A stretch of 64,000 bases of DNA from Sarcina sp034439435 (GTDB lineage: Bacteria > Bacillota > Clostridia > Clostridiales > Clostridiaceae), in the NCBI RefSeq assembly GCF_034439435.1, contig NZ_JAPCKJ010000001.1, positions 496,001 through 560,000 on the forward strand, given 5' to 3'. The translations under genes and the position numbers were made by a program. Within the stretch, counting starts at the first letter, position 1. Every line of letters begins with the position of its first letter. Positions 9,275-17,365 of the stretch are shown in pieces. The notes beneath the pieces are model-generated. The model did not search any database. It was not told where the DNA came from and was given only the letters and a program-made list of their open reading frames with translations.

Positions 9275-10102
9275 TTAATTAATATTTGTAGTAATGCCAT
9301 CCTTTACTTCTTTAACTTTCCAAGATTCCTTATCAACAAGATATTGGCTGATTAATGCTGGTTCTGGTTTTCCCTCTGGAGCATAAAATTTATTTATAAT
9401 AAATCCATAACTTCCATCACCTAAATCATAAACTTCATTGGATTTAAGCTCTAAATATTGATCTTTTTTTACAACTCCAAGATTTTTTACTACTTCTAAA
9501 GCCTTTTCTTTTTCTTCCTTTGCTTTTTTATTTTTTTCAGCTATTTCTTTATTTTTTTCTTCATTCTTTTCTATCTTTTCGTCTAAAACCTTCATTTTAG
9601 AATTTCCGCTATCAATTAGCTCCTTAGCATTATCACCTAAATAAGAAACTTCTTCAATAGATGTACTCAATAGTTCCTTAGCCTCAACTATACTTCCTTC
9701 ATTCTCTAAAGCTGTCACCTTGTCCATATTTAAATTAAAGTTATCTATAGCATTTTTATCTTTACTTATTTCTTCATTTAATTTTGATATATCCTCCTTA
9801 ATTAGATCTGCATTTTTATTTTCTTCCACCTTGTTTAAACTTTCTAAAGCCACATCTAATTTGAACTCATCATAAGCTTTGCTTGCAATTACATAATTAT
9901 ATGTTAATTCATATAAACTTTCGGCCACATCTTTATCTTTTGAATCCTCTTCACTTGCAGCTTTAAAAATTGCTGTCGCCTCTTCATAATTTCCTTTTTT
10001 AATTTCTTCTTTTCCTTGGTCTATTAGACTTTTTCCGCCACATGCAACTAAAAGACTTAGAATAAATGTTAAAACAAATACTACACCTAATTTTTTTCTC
10101 AT
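9275..10102 (-). CDS. Lipoprotein with TPR-like N-half and coiled coil
   Basis: Protein of 275 residues. The signal peptide ends in a lipobox (LLVAC, cysteine near residue 21), so it should be anchored to the outer face of the membrane. Residues about 25-130 are helical with TPR-like spacing (GNYEEATAIFKAA). Residues about 155-200 form a highly charged lysine/glutamate coiled coil. A compact C-terminal domain follows (YDLGDGSYGFIINKFY). The function is unknown; such lipoproteins often act in envelope maintenance. The nearest upstream leftward gene is the ATP-cone protein, separated by a terminator. Confidence 0.6.
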   Translation of the reverse strand: MRKKLGVVFVLTFILSLLVACGGKSLIDQGKEEIKKGNYEEATAIFKAASEEDSKDKDVAESLYELTYNYVIASKAYDEFKLDVALESLNKVEENKNADLIKEDISKLNEEISKDKNAIDNFNLNMDKVTALENEGSIVEAKELLSTSIEEVSYLGDNAKELIDSGNSKMKVLDEKIEKNEEKNKEIAEKNKKAKEEKEKALEVVKNLGVVKKDQYLELKSNEVYDLGDGSYGFIINKFYAPEGKPEPALISQYLVDKESWKVKEVKDGITTNIN

Positions 10103-10151
10103 CCCTTTATTTCTCTCCCCTATATACTTTTAAATTACTTTAGTTGTTTAA

Positions 10152-10187
10152 AAATAAATTAGGCAGAACCATCTACCTAATTTATTT
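10152..10187 (-). terminator. Intrinsic terminator after the ATP-cone gene
   Basis: AAATAAATTAGG pairs with CCTAATTTATTT around a 12-base loop, immediately after the gene that ends at 10196. Confidence 0.7.
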
Positions 10188-10195
10188 ACTAAATA

Positions 10196-10465
10196 TTATT
10201 TTTTATATTCTATATATGCTTTTAATATTTCACTAAATTTTTCATCTTTTAAGCTACTAATTAAAACCCCAACAACCTCATAACTTGAAGTTGCCTCATT
10301 ATTTAATCTTATTGATTTTATTATTTTCTCAACATCTTCTGTTATTATCTTTACATCTGATTTGTTAAGAGTTAAGTTTAAGTCATTAGCCGCATTTGAT
10401 AAGCTTGTTGATAATTTTTCAATTTTGAATTCTTCAATTCTACCATCTTTTTTTATTATGTTCAC
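10196..10465 (-). CDS. Stand-alone ATP-cone domain protein
   Basis: Protein of 89 residues that is essentially one ATP-cone: IIKKDGRIEEFKIEKL at the start, then the helical region to residue 85. ATP-cones bind ATP or dATP and normally form the allosteric N-terminus of ribonucleotide reductases or the C-terminal half of NrdR. Here no other domain is attached. The start is a GTG with GGGAGGG 8 bases upstream. No NrdR zinc ribbon or reductase gene is nearby. Its role is unknown; nucleotide sensing is an inference. Confidence 0.7.
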   Translation of the reverse strand: MNIIKKDGRIEEFKIEKLSTSLSNAANDLNLTLNKSDVKIITEDVEKIIKSIRLNNEATSSYEVVGVLISSLKDEKFSEILKAYIEYKK

Positions 10466-10574
10466 TAGTGAAACCCTCCCATTAATATTAATCTAATTTA
10501 TTAATTCTCAAGTTAAGTATAACATTTACATTTTCTTCTTAAAAGAAAAATTTTATACTTAAGATTTAATAAAA

Positions 10575-10608
10575 AATGGCTAGACTATTATTTATAAGTC
10601 TAACCATT
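10575..10608 (-). terminator. Intrinsic terminator after the LtaS-like gene
   Basis: AATGGCTAGACT pairs with AGTCTAACCATT, allowing one G-U pair, around a 10-base loop just after the gene ending at 10626. Confidence 0.6.
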
Positions 10609-10625
10609 AAACATAATATAAATTA

Positions 10626-12641
10626 CTATTTTACTTCTAAAACATTAGTGGAACTTAATATTTTATCATACTTTCCTATTTGACCAACTGAAATCTTATT
10701 AATACTTGAAGGAATATCACTTATTGTTAAAGTGTGATTATCTACAAAATTAGTTTCAACAATCTTACCATTTATAATAATTTTACTTTTATAATTAAAA
10801 TTATCTCCTGTTACTGTTAATGTGTTATTGCTTATGTCATAATTGTTTAAAACTATCTCATTTATACCTAACTTCATATTAGTTTTCTCATATTGTTTTT
10901 TGTCTGCACTTAAAAAATATTTATTACCAAATAACATATCATATTGAAGTAATTCAAATTCTTTATTATAATCTGGCTTTTCTTTATATGCTTCATGGAA
11001 TGTAGGCATAACTCCTGAAACCATATTTAACTTATCTAATATATATGTTGTAAATTCCTCAGCTTCCATATTTACATTTTCCTTTTGTAAGCCAATATTA
11101 TCCCATATAAAGAAGTCAGTTAAATATTTATTTCCATCTTTTAATACACTCTCATCCTCATTTATTACTTTTAATGATGGTAGATGATCTCCAAACATTG
11201 CTATTACAGTAGGCTCTCCTGAAGCTTCTACATAGTCAACAAGTTCTTTTATATACTCGTCAACCCCTCTTAACTTATCAACATAGCATTGAATTTCATT
11301 TCTCTCATCTTCAGTTAAATTTCCATCTACTGTGTAATTATCAAAATCTGAAGATGAATATCCACCATGACTTTCTACAGTTATATTATAAATAAACTGT
11401 GGTGTTTCATTGTCAGCCAATATTTGTTCTACAGGCTTAATATTTAAAACATCCTCTGGATATTGCCACTCATCATTATTAGGTTTGTCCATATACTCCA
11501 TAGGAACATATGTATCAAATCCTAAGTTAGGAAATACTGTATCTCTATTATAGAAATTCCCTTCATAATTATGTATAACACTTGTGCCATATCCATAATC
11601 ATGTAATATGTAAGCCATGCTCTCTACTGGCTGTTTTTTTAATATGTTGTTATTAGGTATTTCTCCAACTGGTAAATAATCTGTGCTTAATCCTGTTAAA
11701 ACTTCGAATTCACTTCTAACAGTTCCACCACCATAAGTAGGAACCTTTAAAAATCCATGAGTTGACTCTTCTGCGATTCTTCTAAAATTAGGTATTGGAT
11801 CCTCATTAAAAGTTAATCCTTCTATTCTATTTAAATCCATAAAAGACTCTAATTGAACTATTATAATATTAGGCATTTCTGCTGGCTTAGTAGATGCCAC
11901 TTTAGCATTTACACTAGCAACTTGTTCCTCTTCAATTATATTGTCTCTTATATTATCAATAGATGCTTTGCTATAATTAGCTGGTTCTTTCACTTCAAAT
12001 CCTGCTGCCGTATTTAAAAATGAATACACAAATCCATTTTGATGATATGAAGCTGGTAAATCCCATCTATATATTTCTATTCCATCTTTTATACTTCCAT
12101 AGAAACTTCCTGTGACAATAACAGCTAAAGGAACAATTATTAAACCATATAAATTAAAGACTTTATTTTTACTCTTATATCTTTCACTAAACCATAATGC
12201 TACTATTATTACTACTATTGCTATTAAAGCTATAGCAATATATTTTAAAGTTCCAGAGTTCAAGTAATTTTCTGCTATTGCTATTCCATCTTTTATAGAG
12301 AACATATCAGCCCATATAAGTGGCGATCCTCTAAAACCTACTATTACTCCACTCGCTATATAAAATCCCATAATTATTATGCTTATGATTCCATAAACCA
12401 TTCTAGTCTTTTTAAATAAAAATGCTATTGAGGTAATTACTAAAAATATTAAGTAATTTAATATAAATAGTTCTCGACTATTATTAAAGAAATTTTTTCC
12501 ATTTTCAATAGATCCTCTATAAAATGACTCTCCCAGAAAAACCAAAAGAAATGATAAAGTAATCCAAATAAATAGATTGATTCCTAAATTCTTTAAAGTT
12601 TTTTTATTTCCTAAAAGCTCTTTAAAATATTTCTTATTCAT
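10626..12641 (-). CDS. LTA synthase family phosphoglycerol transferase with C-terminal IPT-like domain
   Basis: Protein of 671 residues. Five membrane segments lie in the first ~190 residues. A sulfatase-fold extracellular domain follows, with PNIIIVQLESF (metal glutamate), YGGGTVRSEFEVLTG (catalytic threonine) and FGDHLPS. Residues about 590-671 form a beta-rich tail with an IPT/TIG-like pattern (NTLTVTGDNFNYKSKIIING). LtaS enzymes polymerise glycerol phosphate from phosphatidylglycerol, or transfer it to other acceptors. The extra tail is not part of the standard LtaS layout. AGGGAGG lies 6 bases before the ATG. It is transcribed alone. Confidence 0.85.
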   Translation of the reverse strand: MNKKYFKELLGNKKTLKNLGINLFIWITLSFLLVFLGESFYRGSIENGKNFFNNSRELFILNYLIFLVITSIAFLFKKTRMVYGIISIIIMGFYIASGVIVGFRGSPLIWADMFSIKDGIAIAENYLNSGTLKYIAIALIAIVVIIVALWFSERYKSKNKVFNLYGLIIVPLAVIVTGSFYGSIKDGIEIYRWDLPASYHQNGFVYSFLNTAAGFEVKEPANYSKASIDNIRDNIIEEEQVASVNAKVASTKPAEMPNIIIVQLESFMDLNRIEGLTFNEDPIPNFRRIAEESTHGFLKVPTYGGGTVRSEFEVLTGLSTDYLPVGEIPNNNILKKQPVESMAYILHDYGYGTSVIHNYEGNFYNRDTVFPNLGFDTYVPMEYMDKPNNDEWQYPEDVLNIKPVEQILADNETPQFIYNITVESHGGYSSSDFDNYTVDGNLTEDERNEIQCYVDKLRGVDEYIKELVDYVEASGEPTVIAMFGDHLPSLKVINEDESVLKDGNKYLTDFFIWDNIGLQKENVNMEAEEFTTYILDKLNMVSGVMPTFHEAYKEKPDYNKEFELLQYDMLFGNKYFLSADKKQYEKTNMKLGINEIVLNNYDISNNTLTVTGDNFNYKSKIIINGKIVETNFVDNHTLTISDIPSSINKISVGQIGKYDKILSSTNVLEVK

Positions 12642-13262
12642 TTACTGCCTCCCTTAATAAGTGTAATAAATGAGACTTAATTCAGAATTAAATTTATTTT
12701 TCTAAACATTAACTCATTTTAATCTTAAGCTTATAGTAAATTAGTTCTTGTTTATACAATTTTAAAACATTAAACCATTAAACCATTAGATAAATTAAAA
12801 CTCTCTCTATGAACTATCTCCCAAAATAAATTTTTTAAACTTAAAATTTATAAAACTTTATATTGATTATTCTAACGTATTTAAGCTTTTTATACTATTT
12901 AAAATTTGTTAATATTTATTAAATGAATATTATTCTTACTGATTAATATATTGCATTTATTATATATTTGTTCATATTTTGTATCTTATTGTAATTTTAT
13001 TGTTCCACATTTAATCTTATTGTAACGTTTTTTTCTTAAACCTTCCTACCCATATTAACTTTTTATTCATATTTTATTAATATTATTCTTTTAATAATAT
13101 TAAGTATCAAATCTAAATATTTTTATTGTCTAAAAATACCTTACCAAAAAATTTATCAATAAATTTGTTTTTTTAGTATTAATCTATCAACATATTAAAT
13201 TCTCATATTTAATAATTAAATGATAATATGTTAATTATTAAGTAATTACTAAGGAGATTAAA
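12642..13262. other. AT-rich divergent intergenic region
   Basis: About 620 bases between the leftward LtaS-like gene and the rightward disrupted membrane-protein gene. It holds short direct repeats (TAAACCAT twice near 12773; TCTTATTGTAA twice near 12986 and 13015) and long runs of A and T. I see no credible open frame, RNA gene or riboswitch. Both promoters must lie here but none stands out. Confidence 0.45.
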
Positions 13263-13907
13263 ATGGACTTAAAAAAACTTTTTTCATTTAAAATTAAACC
13301 CATAAATAAAAAATTAGAAAAAGTAGCAAGCTCTTTTTCTTTAATAATTTTAATAATTTCACTTGCTTTAATATTTTATTGTATAATAAGTAACTTCCTA
13401 CACAACATTTCTTATGGCTCATTAAAAGATATTAGAAATACAATTGGTGAAATCAGTGCCTATATCTTTGGATTCTCTATAGCTATGTTTATAGTAAGAC
13501 GTATATTAAAATATATTCAACCTTCTAAATTAGAAAAAGAAGAAGACTTCTTTTCTAAATCTCCTCTCTTTAAACCTTTAGTAGATAAGTTTAAAAAACT
13601 AGATTTAACTTATTTTAAAAAAACACTTCAATATCTTGCAATTTTTCTTAGACAATAGCATATTCCACTATCATTGTTAGCTTTTGCACTCATAATAATA
13701 CATGGCTATATTGGGTTACATTTTGGAATAATAAAAAATAATTTAAGTTTTAAAATTGGGTATTATCTTGGCATTTTAGCTTTAACAGATTTAGTTGTTC
13801 TTATTATATCTGGAATATTCAGAGCTGCTAATAAGGGAAAAAAACTTCATAAATTCTTAGGAATATCCTTTATAATATTAATGCTTTTACATATAGCAAT
13901 AATTTAA
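13263..13907 (+). pseudogene. Ferric-reductase/cytochrome-b-like membrane protein, interrupted by in-frame TAG
   Basis: Two open frames (131 codons to a TAG at 13656-13658, then the rest to 13907) are in the same reading frame and join into one protein of about 214 residues. The four to five membrane segments carry paired histidines: HIPL and HGY around the break, then KLHK and LHIAII near the end. This is the pattern of heme-binding transmembrane reductases. The codon before HIPL is TAG where relatives would be expected to have TGG (tryptophan), so a single G-to-A change would explain the break. AAGGAG precedes the ATG. A family 1 repeat follows directly, its target duplication covering the stop codon. 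Confidence 0.75.
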
Positions 13908-13912
13908 TAAAG

Positions 13913-13989
13913 CTCTGTTTTAGATCAATGTTGGTTTTCAGCTAACCTTCAAACCTAGCTAAAAATCAACACCACTTTAAAACATAGCC
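13913..13989. mobile_element. Repeat family 1, complete MITE-like copy with target duplication
   Basis: A 77-bp palindromic element. The left arm CTCTGTTTTAGATCAATGTT continues as GGTTTTCAGCTA, and the right arm TAGCTAAAAATCAACACC continues as ACTTTAAAACATAGCC. It is flanked on both sides by TTTAATAAAG (13903-13912 and 13990-13999), consistent with a 9-10 bp target-site duplication. It contains no open frame. Related sequences occur at 191-217, 44926-45002 and 58771-58800. Confidence 0.7.
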
Positions 13990-13996
13990 TTTAATA

Positions 13997-14037
13997 AAGT
14001 AAGCTGGCATATCTTTAAATGATATGTTAGCTTATTT
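13997..14037 (-). terminator. Intrinsic terminator overlapping a stop codon
   Basis: AAGTAAGCTGGCATATC pairs, with a few G-U pairs, with GATATGTTAGCTTATTT around a 7-base loop. It overlaps the end of the leftward exporter-like gene at 14032. Confidence 0.6.
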
Positions 14038-14982
14038 TATGTAACATCGTTTCTTTGTTTCTATGAAAAATTCCAAATCATTCAAAAACTGAAAAAGCAT
14101 TGCTCTATTTTCGAATTCCTCTCTTGTTACTGGGAGTTCCTGTCCACTTAAATCTTTTCTCAACCTATTTAATCTATTTATTAATATATTTACATTAACT
14201 TCTTTTCCTATAACTGAGGCTACTTCTTCAGTAAAATTAGCCACTAGTTCTGTCTGTTTAACTGTAATAGATATTCTTGAAAAATGTTCTCTCATATATT
14301 CTAATATTTGAAATTGAACTTCTCTCATCTCTATGTAATTGACATAATATCTAACGTCAGAAAATAAGTAGTTATTAAAATTATCATTAGCTCTTTTCTT
14401 AGCAATGCATAATCTATTTTCAAGTTCATTAAAAAGCCTTTGTTGATTTATAGAGACACTATGAGTTCTTAAAGAATATGCCATATCCATAAAAATTTCT
14501 TTTATTTTTTCTGATATATAATCTATATCCTCTTTTATTTTTTCTTCATTTTTAGGCATATAACTATTTAATGCCAAAGCTACTAAAACTCCTACCAACA
14601 TAAGTCCTAACTCATTTAATATCCAATAAGTATTTACCTGCTTCTCTATTAATAGATGGGTTACTAAAACAGAACTTACCACAATACCATCAGTAACCTT
14701 CAACTTTACCGTTGAAGGAATAAATATTAAAAGGTATATTCCAAAAACAACTGAATTAAAGCCCAATGTTAAAAATAAAATTGAAGAAATCATTAAAGCT
14801 ATAATAACAGATTCAATTCTTTTAAACGCTATTTTTAATGATTCTCTCTTTGTACTTTGAATGCTTAATATAGTAATAATCCCTGCTGAAACCCAATAAC
14901 TTAATCCTAATTCTTTTGCTATAATCATAGCTATTACCGTACCTATACTAGTTTTCCATGTTCTAACGCCTATAAATCTCAT
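14032..14982 (-). CDS. Aromatic acid exporter family protein (ArAE_1)
   Basis: Protein of 316 residues. Four to six hydrophobic segments fill the first ~145 residues, beginning with the family-typical MRFIGVRTWKTSIGTVIAM. A cytoplasmic helical C-terminal half follows (residues about 150-316). This matches the ArAE_1 (former DUF939) arrangement with its C-terminal domain. The family is annotated as putative efflux of aromatic acids, but most members are uncharacterised. GGGAG lies before the ATG. It is transcribed divergently from the prenyltransferase gene. Confidence 0.75.
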   Translation of the reverse strand: MRFIGVRTWKTSIGTVIAMIIAKELGLSYWVSAGIITILSIQSTKRESLKIAFKRIESVIIALMISSILFLTLGFNSVVFGIYLLIFIPSTVKLKVTDGIVVSSVLVTHLLIEKQVNTYWILNELGLMLVGVLVALALNSYMPKNEEKIKEDIDYISEKIKEIFMDMAYSLRTHSVSINQQRLFNELENRLCIAKKRANDNFNNYLFSDVRYYVNYIEMREVQFQILEYMREHFSRISITVKQTELVANFTEEVASVIGKEVNVNILINRLNRLRKDLSGQELPVTREEFENRAMLFQFLNDLEFFIETKKRCYIK

Positions 14983-15131
14983 TTTTCAACTCCCTATTAT
15001 CCAATCTTATAAAGTTTTTTATAGATTAATAATATAATCAATTCTTAAAATAATCAAATTTATGCATTTTATTTATTAAACTGGGAATACTTTCATTTGA
15101 ATCTATTTTTAAGAAAGGGTTGAAATATATT

Positions 15132-15773
15132 ATGAGAATTCCAAAACATATAGGGGTTATCCCAGATGGTAATAGACGTTGGGCTGTTGAGAATGGTCTT
15201 GGAAAAGATGAAGGATACTTACACGGAATTGACCCTGGGCTTGAACTTTTTAAACTTTGTCAAAAACTAGGTGTTAAAGAAATAACCTATTATGGATTTA
15301 CAACAGATAATACTAAAAGACCATCCTATCAAAAGGAAGCCTTTATAGATGCTTGTATAAAATCAGTAGAATTAATTGCAAATGAAGATTGTGAAATACT
15401 TGTAATGGGAAATTCTGATTCTCCAGTGTTCCCTGAGGAATTAAAGAAATACACTAAGAGAACTAAATTAGGTAAAGGTGGAATCCTAGTTAATTTCCTT
15501 GTTAATTATGGTTGGGAATGGGATTTAAACCAGCTTAAGTCTTGCGATATTAAAAGAAAAAACATATATGATAATATTCAATCAAAGGATATATCAAGAA
15601 TAGACTTATTAATAAGATGGGGTGGTAGACGTCGATTAAGTGGTTTCCTACCAGTTCAATCAGTTTATTCTGATATGTATATAATTGATGATTTATGGCC
15701 TAACTTCAAAGAAAGCCAATTTTTAAATGCTCTTAATTGGTATAATGACCAGGATGTTACCTTAGGTGGTTAA
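15132..15773 (+). CDS. Short cis-prenyltransferase (UppS family), atypical
   Basis: Protein of 213 residues, shorter than typical UppS (about 240-260). HIGVIPDGNRRWA near the start holds the catalytic aspartate and phosphate-binding residues. The C-terminal motif, usually SGE.RLSNFLLWQ, reads RWGGRRRLSGFLPVQS near residue 175, followed by YSDMYIIDDLWPNF. These changes suggest a paralogue with a different product, not the housekeeping enzyme of undecaprenyl phosphate synthesis. The ATG at 15132 is chosen because the AAAGGG site directly abuts the upstream TTG at 15120. The next gene, 32 bases on, is a carotenoid-desaturase-like oxidoreductase, so the pair probably forms an operon for a terpenoid modification. 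Confidence 0.8.
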   Translation: MRIPKHIGVIPDGNRRWAVENGLGKDEGYLHGIDPGLELFKLCQKLGVKEITYYGFTTDNTKRPSYQKEAFIDACIKSVELIANEDCEILVMGNSDSPVFPEELKKYTKRTKLGKGGILVNFLVNYGWEWDLNQLKSCDIKRKNIYDNIQSKDISRIDLLIRWGGRRRLSGFLPVQSVYSDMYIIDDLWPNFKESQFLNALNWYNDQDVTLGG

Positions 15774-15805
15774 AATAAAATTTAAACATACTAGGAGTGT
15801 TACTT

Positions 15806-17299
15806 ATGAATAAGAAAAAAGCCATAATAGTAGGGGCTGGAATAGGCGGATTAGCTACTGCAATTCGCCTTCTTATTAATGGATTTGAGGTGGATATCTT
15901 CGAAAAAAATTTAAGTGTAGGCGGGAAAGTAAACTTAATTAAGTATAAAGACTTTAAAATAGACTCTTCTGCTTCAATATTTATGATTCCTAAACCTTAC
16001 TTAGATATATTTAAATATGCCAAAAAAGATTATAAAGATTATATAGAATTAATAGAATTAAAAACTCTTTATAGAGTTTTTACTGATAATAAAAATAACT
16101 TTGATATCTATTCTGATTTTTTAAGAACAACAAAATCTTTAGAAAAACTCTTTGAAGATGATAGTTCAAACTATTATAAGTACATATCTGACTCTTACAA
16201 AAGATATCTTCTTGTTGATAAATATTTTCTCAATGAAAGTTTTTTTAATTTAAGTTTAAAAAATTTTAAAGCTATACCTCAATTATTTAGAATACAGCCT
16301 TTCAAGAACTGTTATAAAACTATTGAAAAATATATACGTAATGAATATTTAAGATCTTTTTTAGCCTTTCAATGTATGTATATTGGTGAGTCACCTATAA
16401 AAAGCTCTAATGTTTTTAATTTGATTCCATCAACATCTCAAGTATATGGATTATATTATATTAAAGGTGGAATGTATTCATACGTAAAGGCCTTAGAAAG
16501 ATTAATTTTAGAATTAGGAGGAAAAATACACCTAAACTCTTATGTTAATACCATATTAATGAAAAAAAATCGTGCAATAGGAATAAGTTCTAATCATGAA
16601 AATATATTTTCTGACTTAATAGTTTGTAATGCAGACTTTACTTACAGTGTTCAAAACTTGATTCCTAGAAGTGTTATTAAAAATAAATTTTCTAAAAGAA
16701 AACAGGAAAAGCTATCATTCTCTTGTTCAACATTTATAATTCATCTCTTTTTAAAAAAGAAGTATAGAAATCTAAATGTGCATAATATTATTCTAACATT
16801 AAATAAAAAAGAAGCCTTTTTAGTTCCTTTTATAGGTGGAAGACTTCCTAAAGAATTCATATATTATATTTATTGTCCAAGTTCAATAGATTCCTCATTA
16901 GTTCCTAATGATTGTGAGTGCCTTAATATAACTTTGCGTGTTCCAAATCTAAATAAATATAAATCTAAATGGACAGAAGAGGAAATTAAAGCTTTAAGAA
17001 ATAAGGTTTTATATGATATAAGTAGAATTAAAGGATTAGAGGACTTAAAAGAAAATATAATTTATGAAAGTTACACTACTCCTATAACTTTTAAAAATGA
17101 TTTTAATTGCTTTTTTGGAGCTTCCTTTGGACTTAACCACAATCTATTGCAAACTACTGCATTTAGACCTCAATCAAAAATTAAAAACATCAAAAACATA
17201 TATTTTGTAGGAGATTCCGTTCATCCCGGTTCAGGCATATCAATGTCCTTAATTTCAAGTAAATTATGTGCTAAAAAAATATTATTAGATTTTAAATAA
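15806..17299 (+). CDS. FAD-dependent phytoene desaturase-like oxidoreductase (CrtI/CrtN family)
   Basis: Protein of 497 residues. The N-terminal dinucleotide-binding motif is VGAGIGGLATAIRLL, followed by FEKNLSVGGKV. The C-terminal FAD signature IYFVGDSVHPGSGISMSL corresponds to the carotenoid dehydrogenase hallmark. The family removes hydrogens from, or isomerises, long polyenes or prenyl chains. The ATG at 15806 has AGGAG 8 bases upstream; the GTG at 15797 overlaps that site. It follows the cis-prenyltransferase and may act on its product, which is an inference. No phytoene or dehydrosqualene synthase gene is visible in the window. Confidence 0.8.
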   Translation: MNKKKAIIVGAGIGGLATAIRLLINGFEVDIFEKNLSVGGKVNLIKYKDFKIDSSASIFMIPKPYLDIFKYAKKDYKDYIELIELKTLYRVFTDNKNNFDIYSDFLRTTKSLEKLFEDDSSNYYKYISDSYKRYLLVDKYFLNESFFNLSLKNFKAIPQLFRIQPFKNCYKTIEKYIRNEYLRSFLAFQCMYIGESPIKSSNVFNLIPSTSQVYGLYYIKGGMYSYVKALERLILELGGKIHLNSYVNTILMKKNRAIGISSNHENIFSDLIVCNADFTYSVQNLIPRSVIKNKFSKRKQEKLSFSCSTFIIHLFLKKKYRNLNVHNIILTLNKKEAFLVPFIGGRLPKEFIYYIYCPSSIDSSLVPNDCECLNITLRVPNLNKYKSKWTEEEIKALRNKVLYDISRIKGLEDLKENIIYESYTTPITFKNDFNCFFGASFGLNHNLLQTTAFRPQSKIKNIKNIYFVGDSVHPGSGISMSLISSKLCAKKILLDFK

Positions 17300-17313
17300 T
17301 ATAAAAAGCATGA

Positions 17314-17341
17314 GGCTGCATCAATAGTAACTTAAAATAAA
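17314..17341. repeat. Repeat family 2, left-end fragment
   Basis: GGCTGCATCAATAGTAACTT followed by AAAATAAAA resembles the left end of the elements at 9089 and 25946 (the latter GTTGTATTAAAACTAACTTAAAATAAAA). No matching right end is present, and the sequence runs directly into a terminator hairpin. Confidence 0.45.
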
Positions 17342-17365
17342 AGAGATGTAAATTTACATCTCTTT
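17340..17365. terminator. Intrinsic terminator between convergent genes
   Basis: AAAGAGATGTAAA and TTTACATCTCTTT form a perfect 13-bp palindrome that overlaps the stop codon of the leftward GGDEF gene. It also lies about 40 bases after the desaturase stop, so it can serve both. Confidence 0.75.

Noticed and set aside
13656..13658. Reading the internal TAG as pyrrolysine
   Set aside because: No pyrrolysine machinery is in view and the species is not known to use it; tryptophan-to-stop mutation is simpler.
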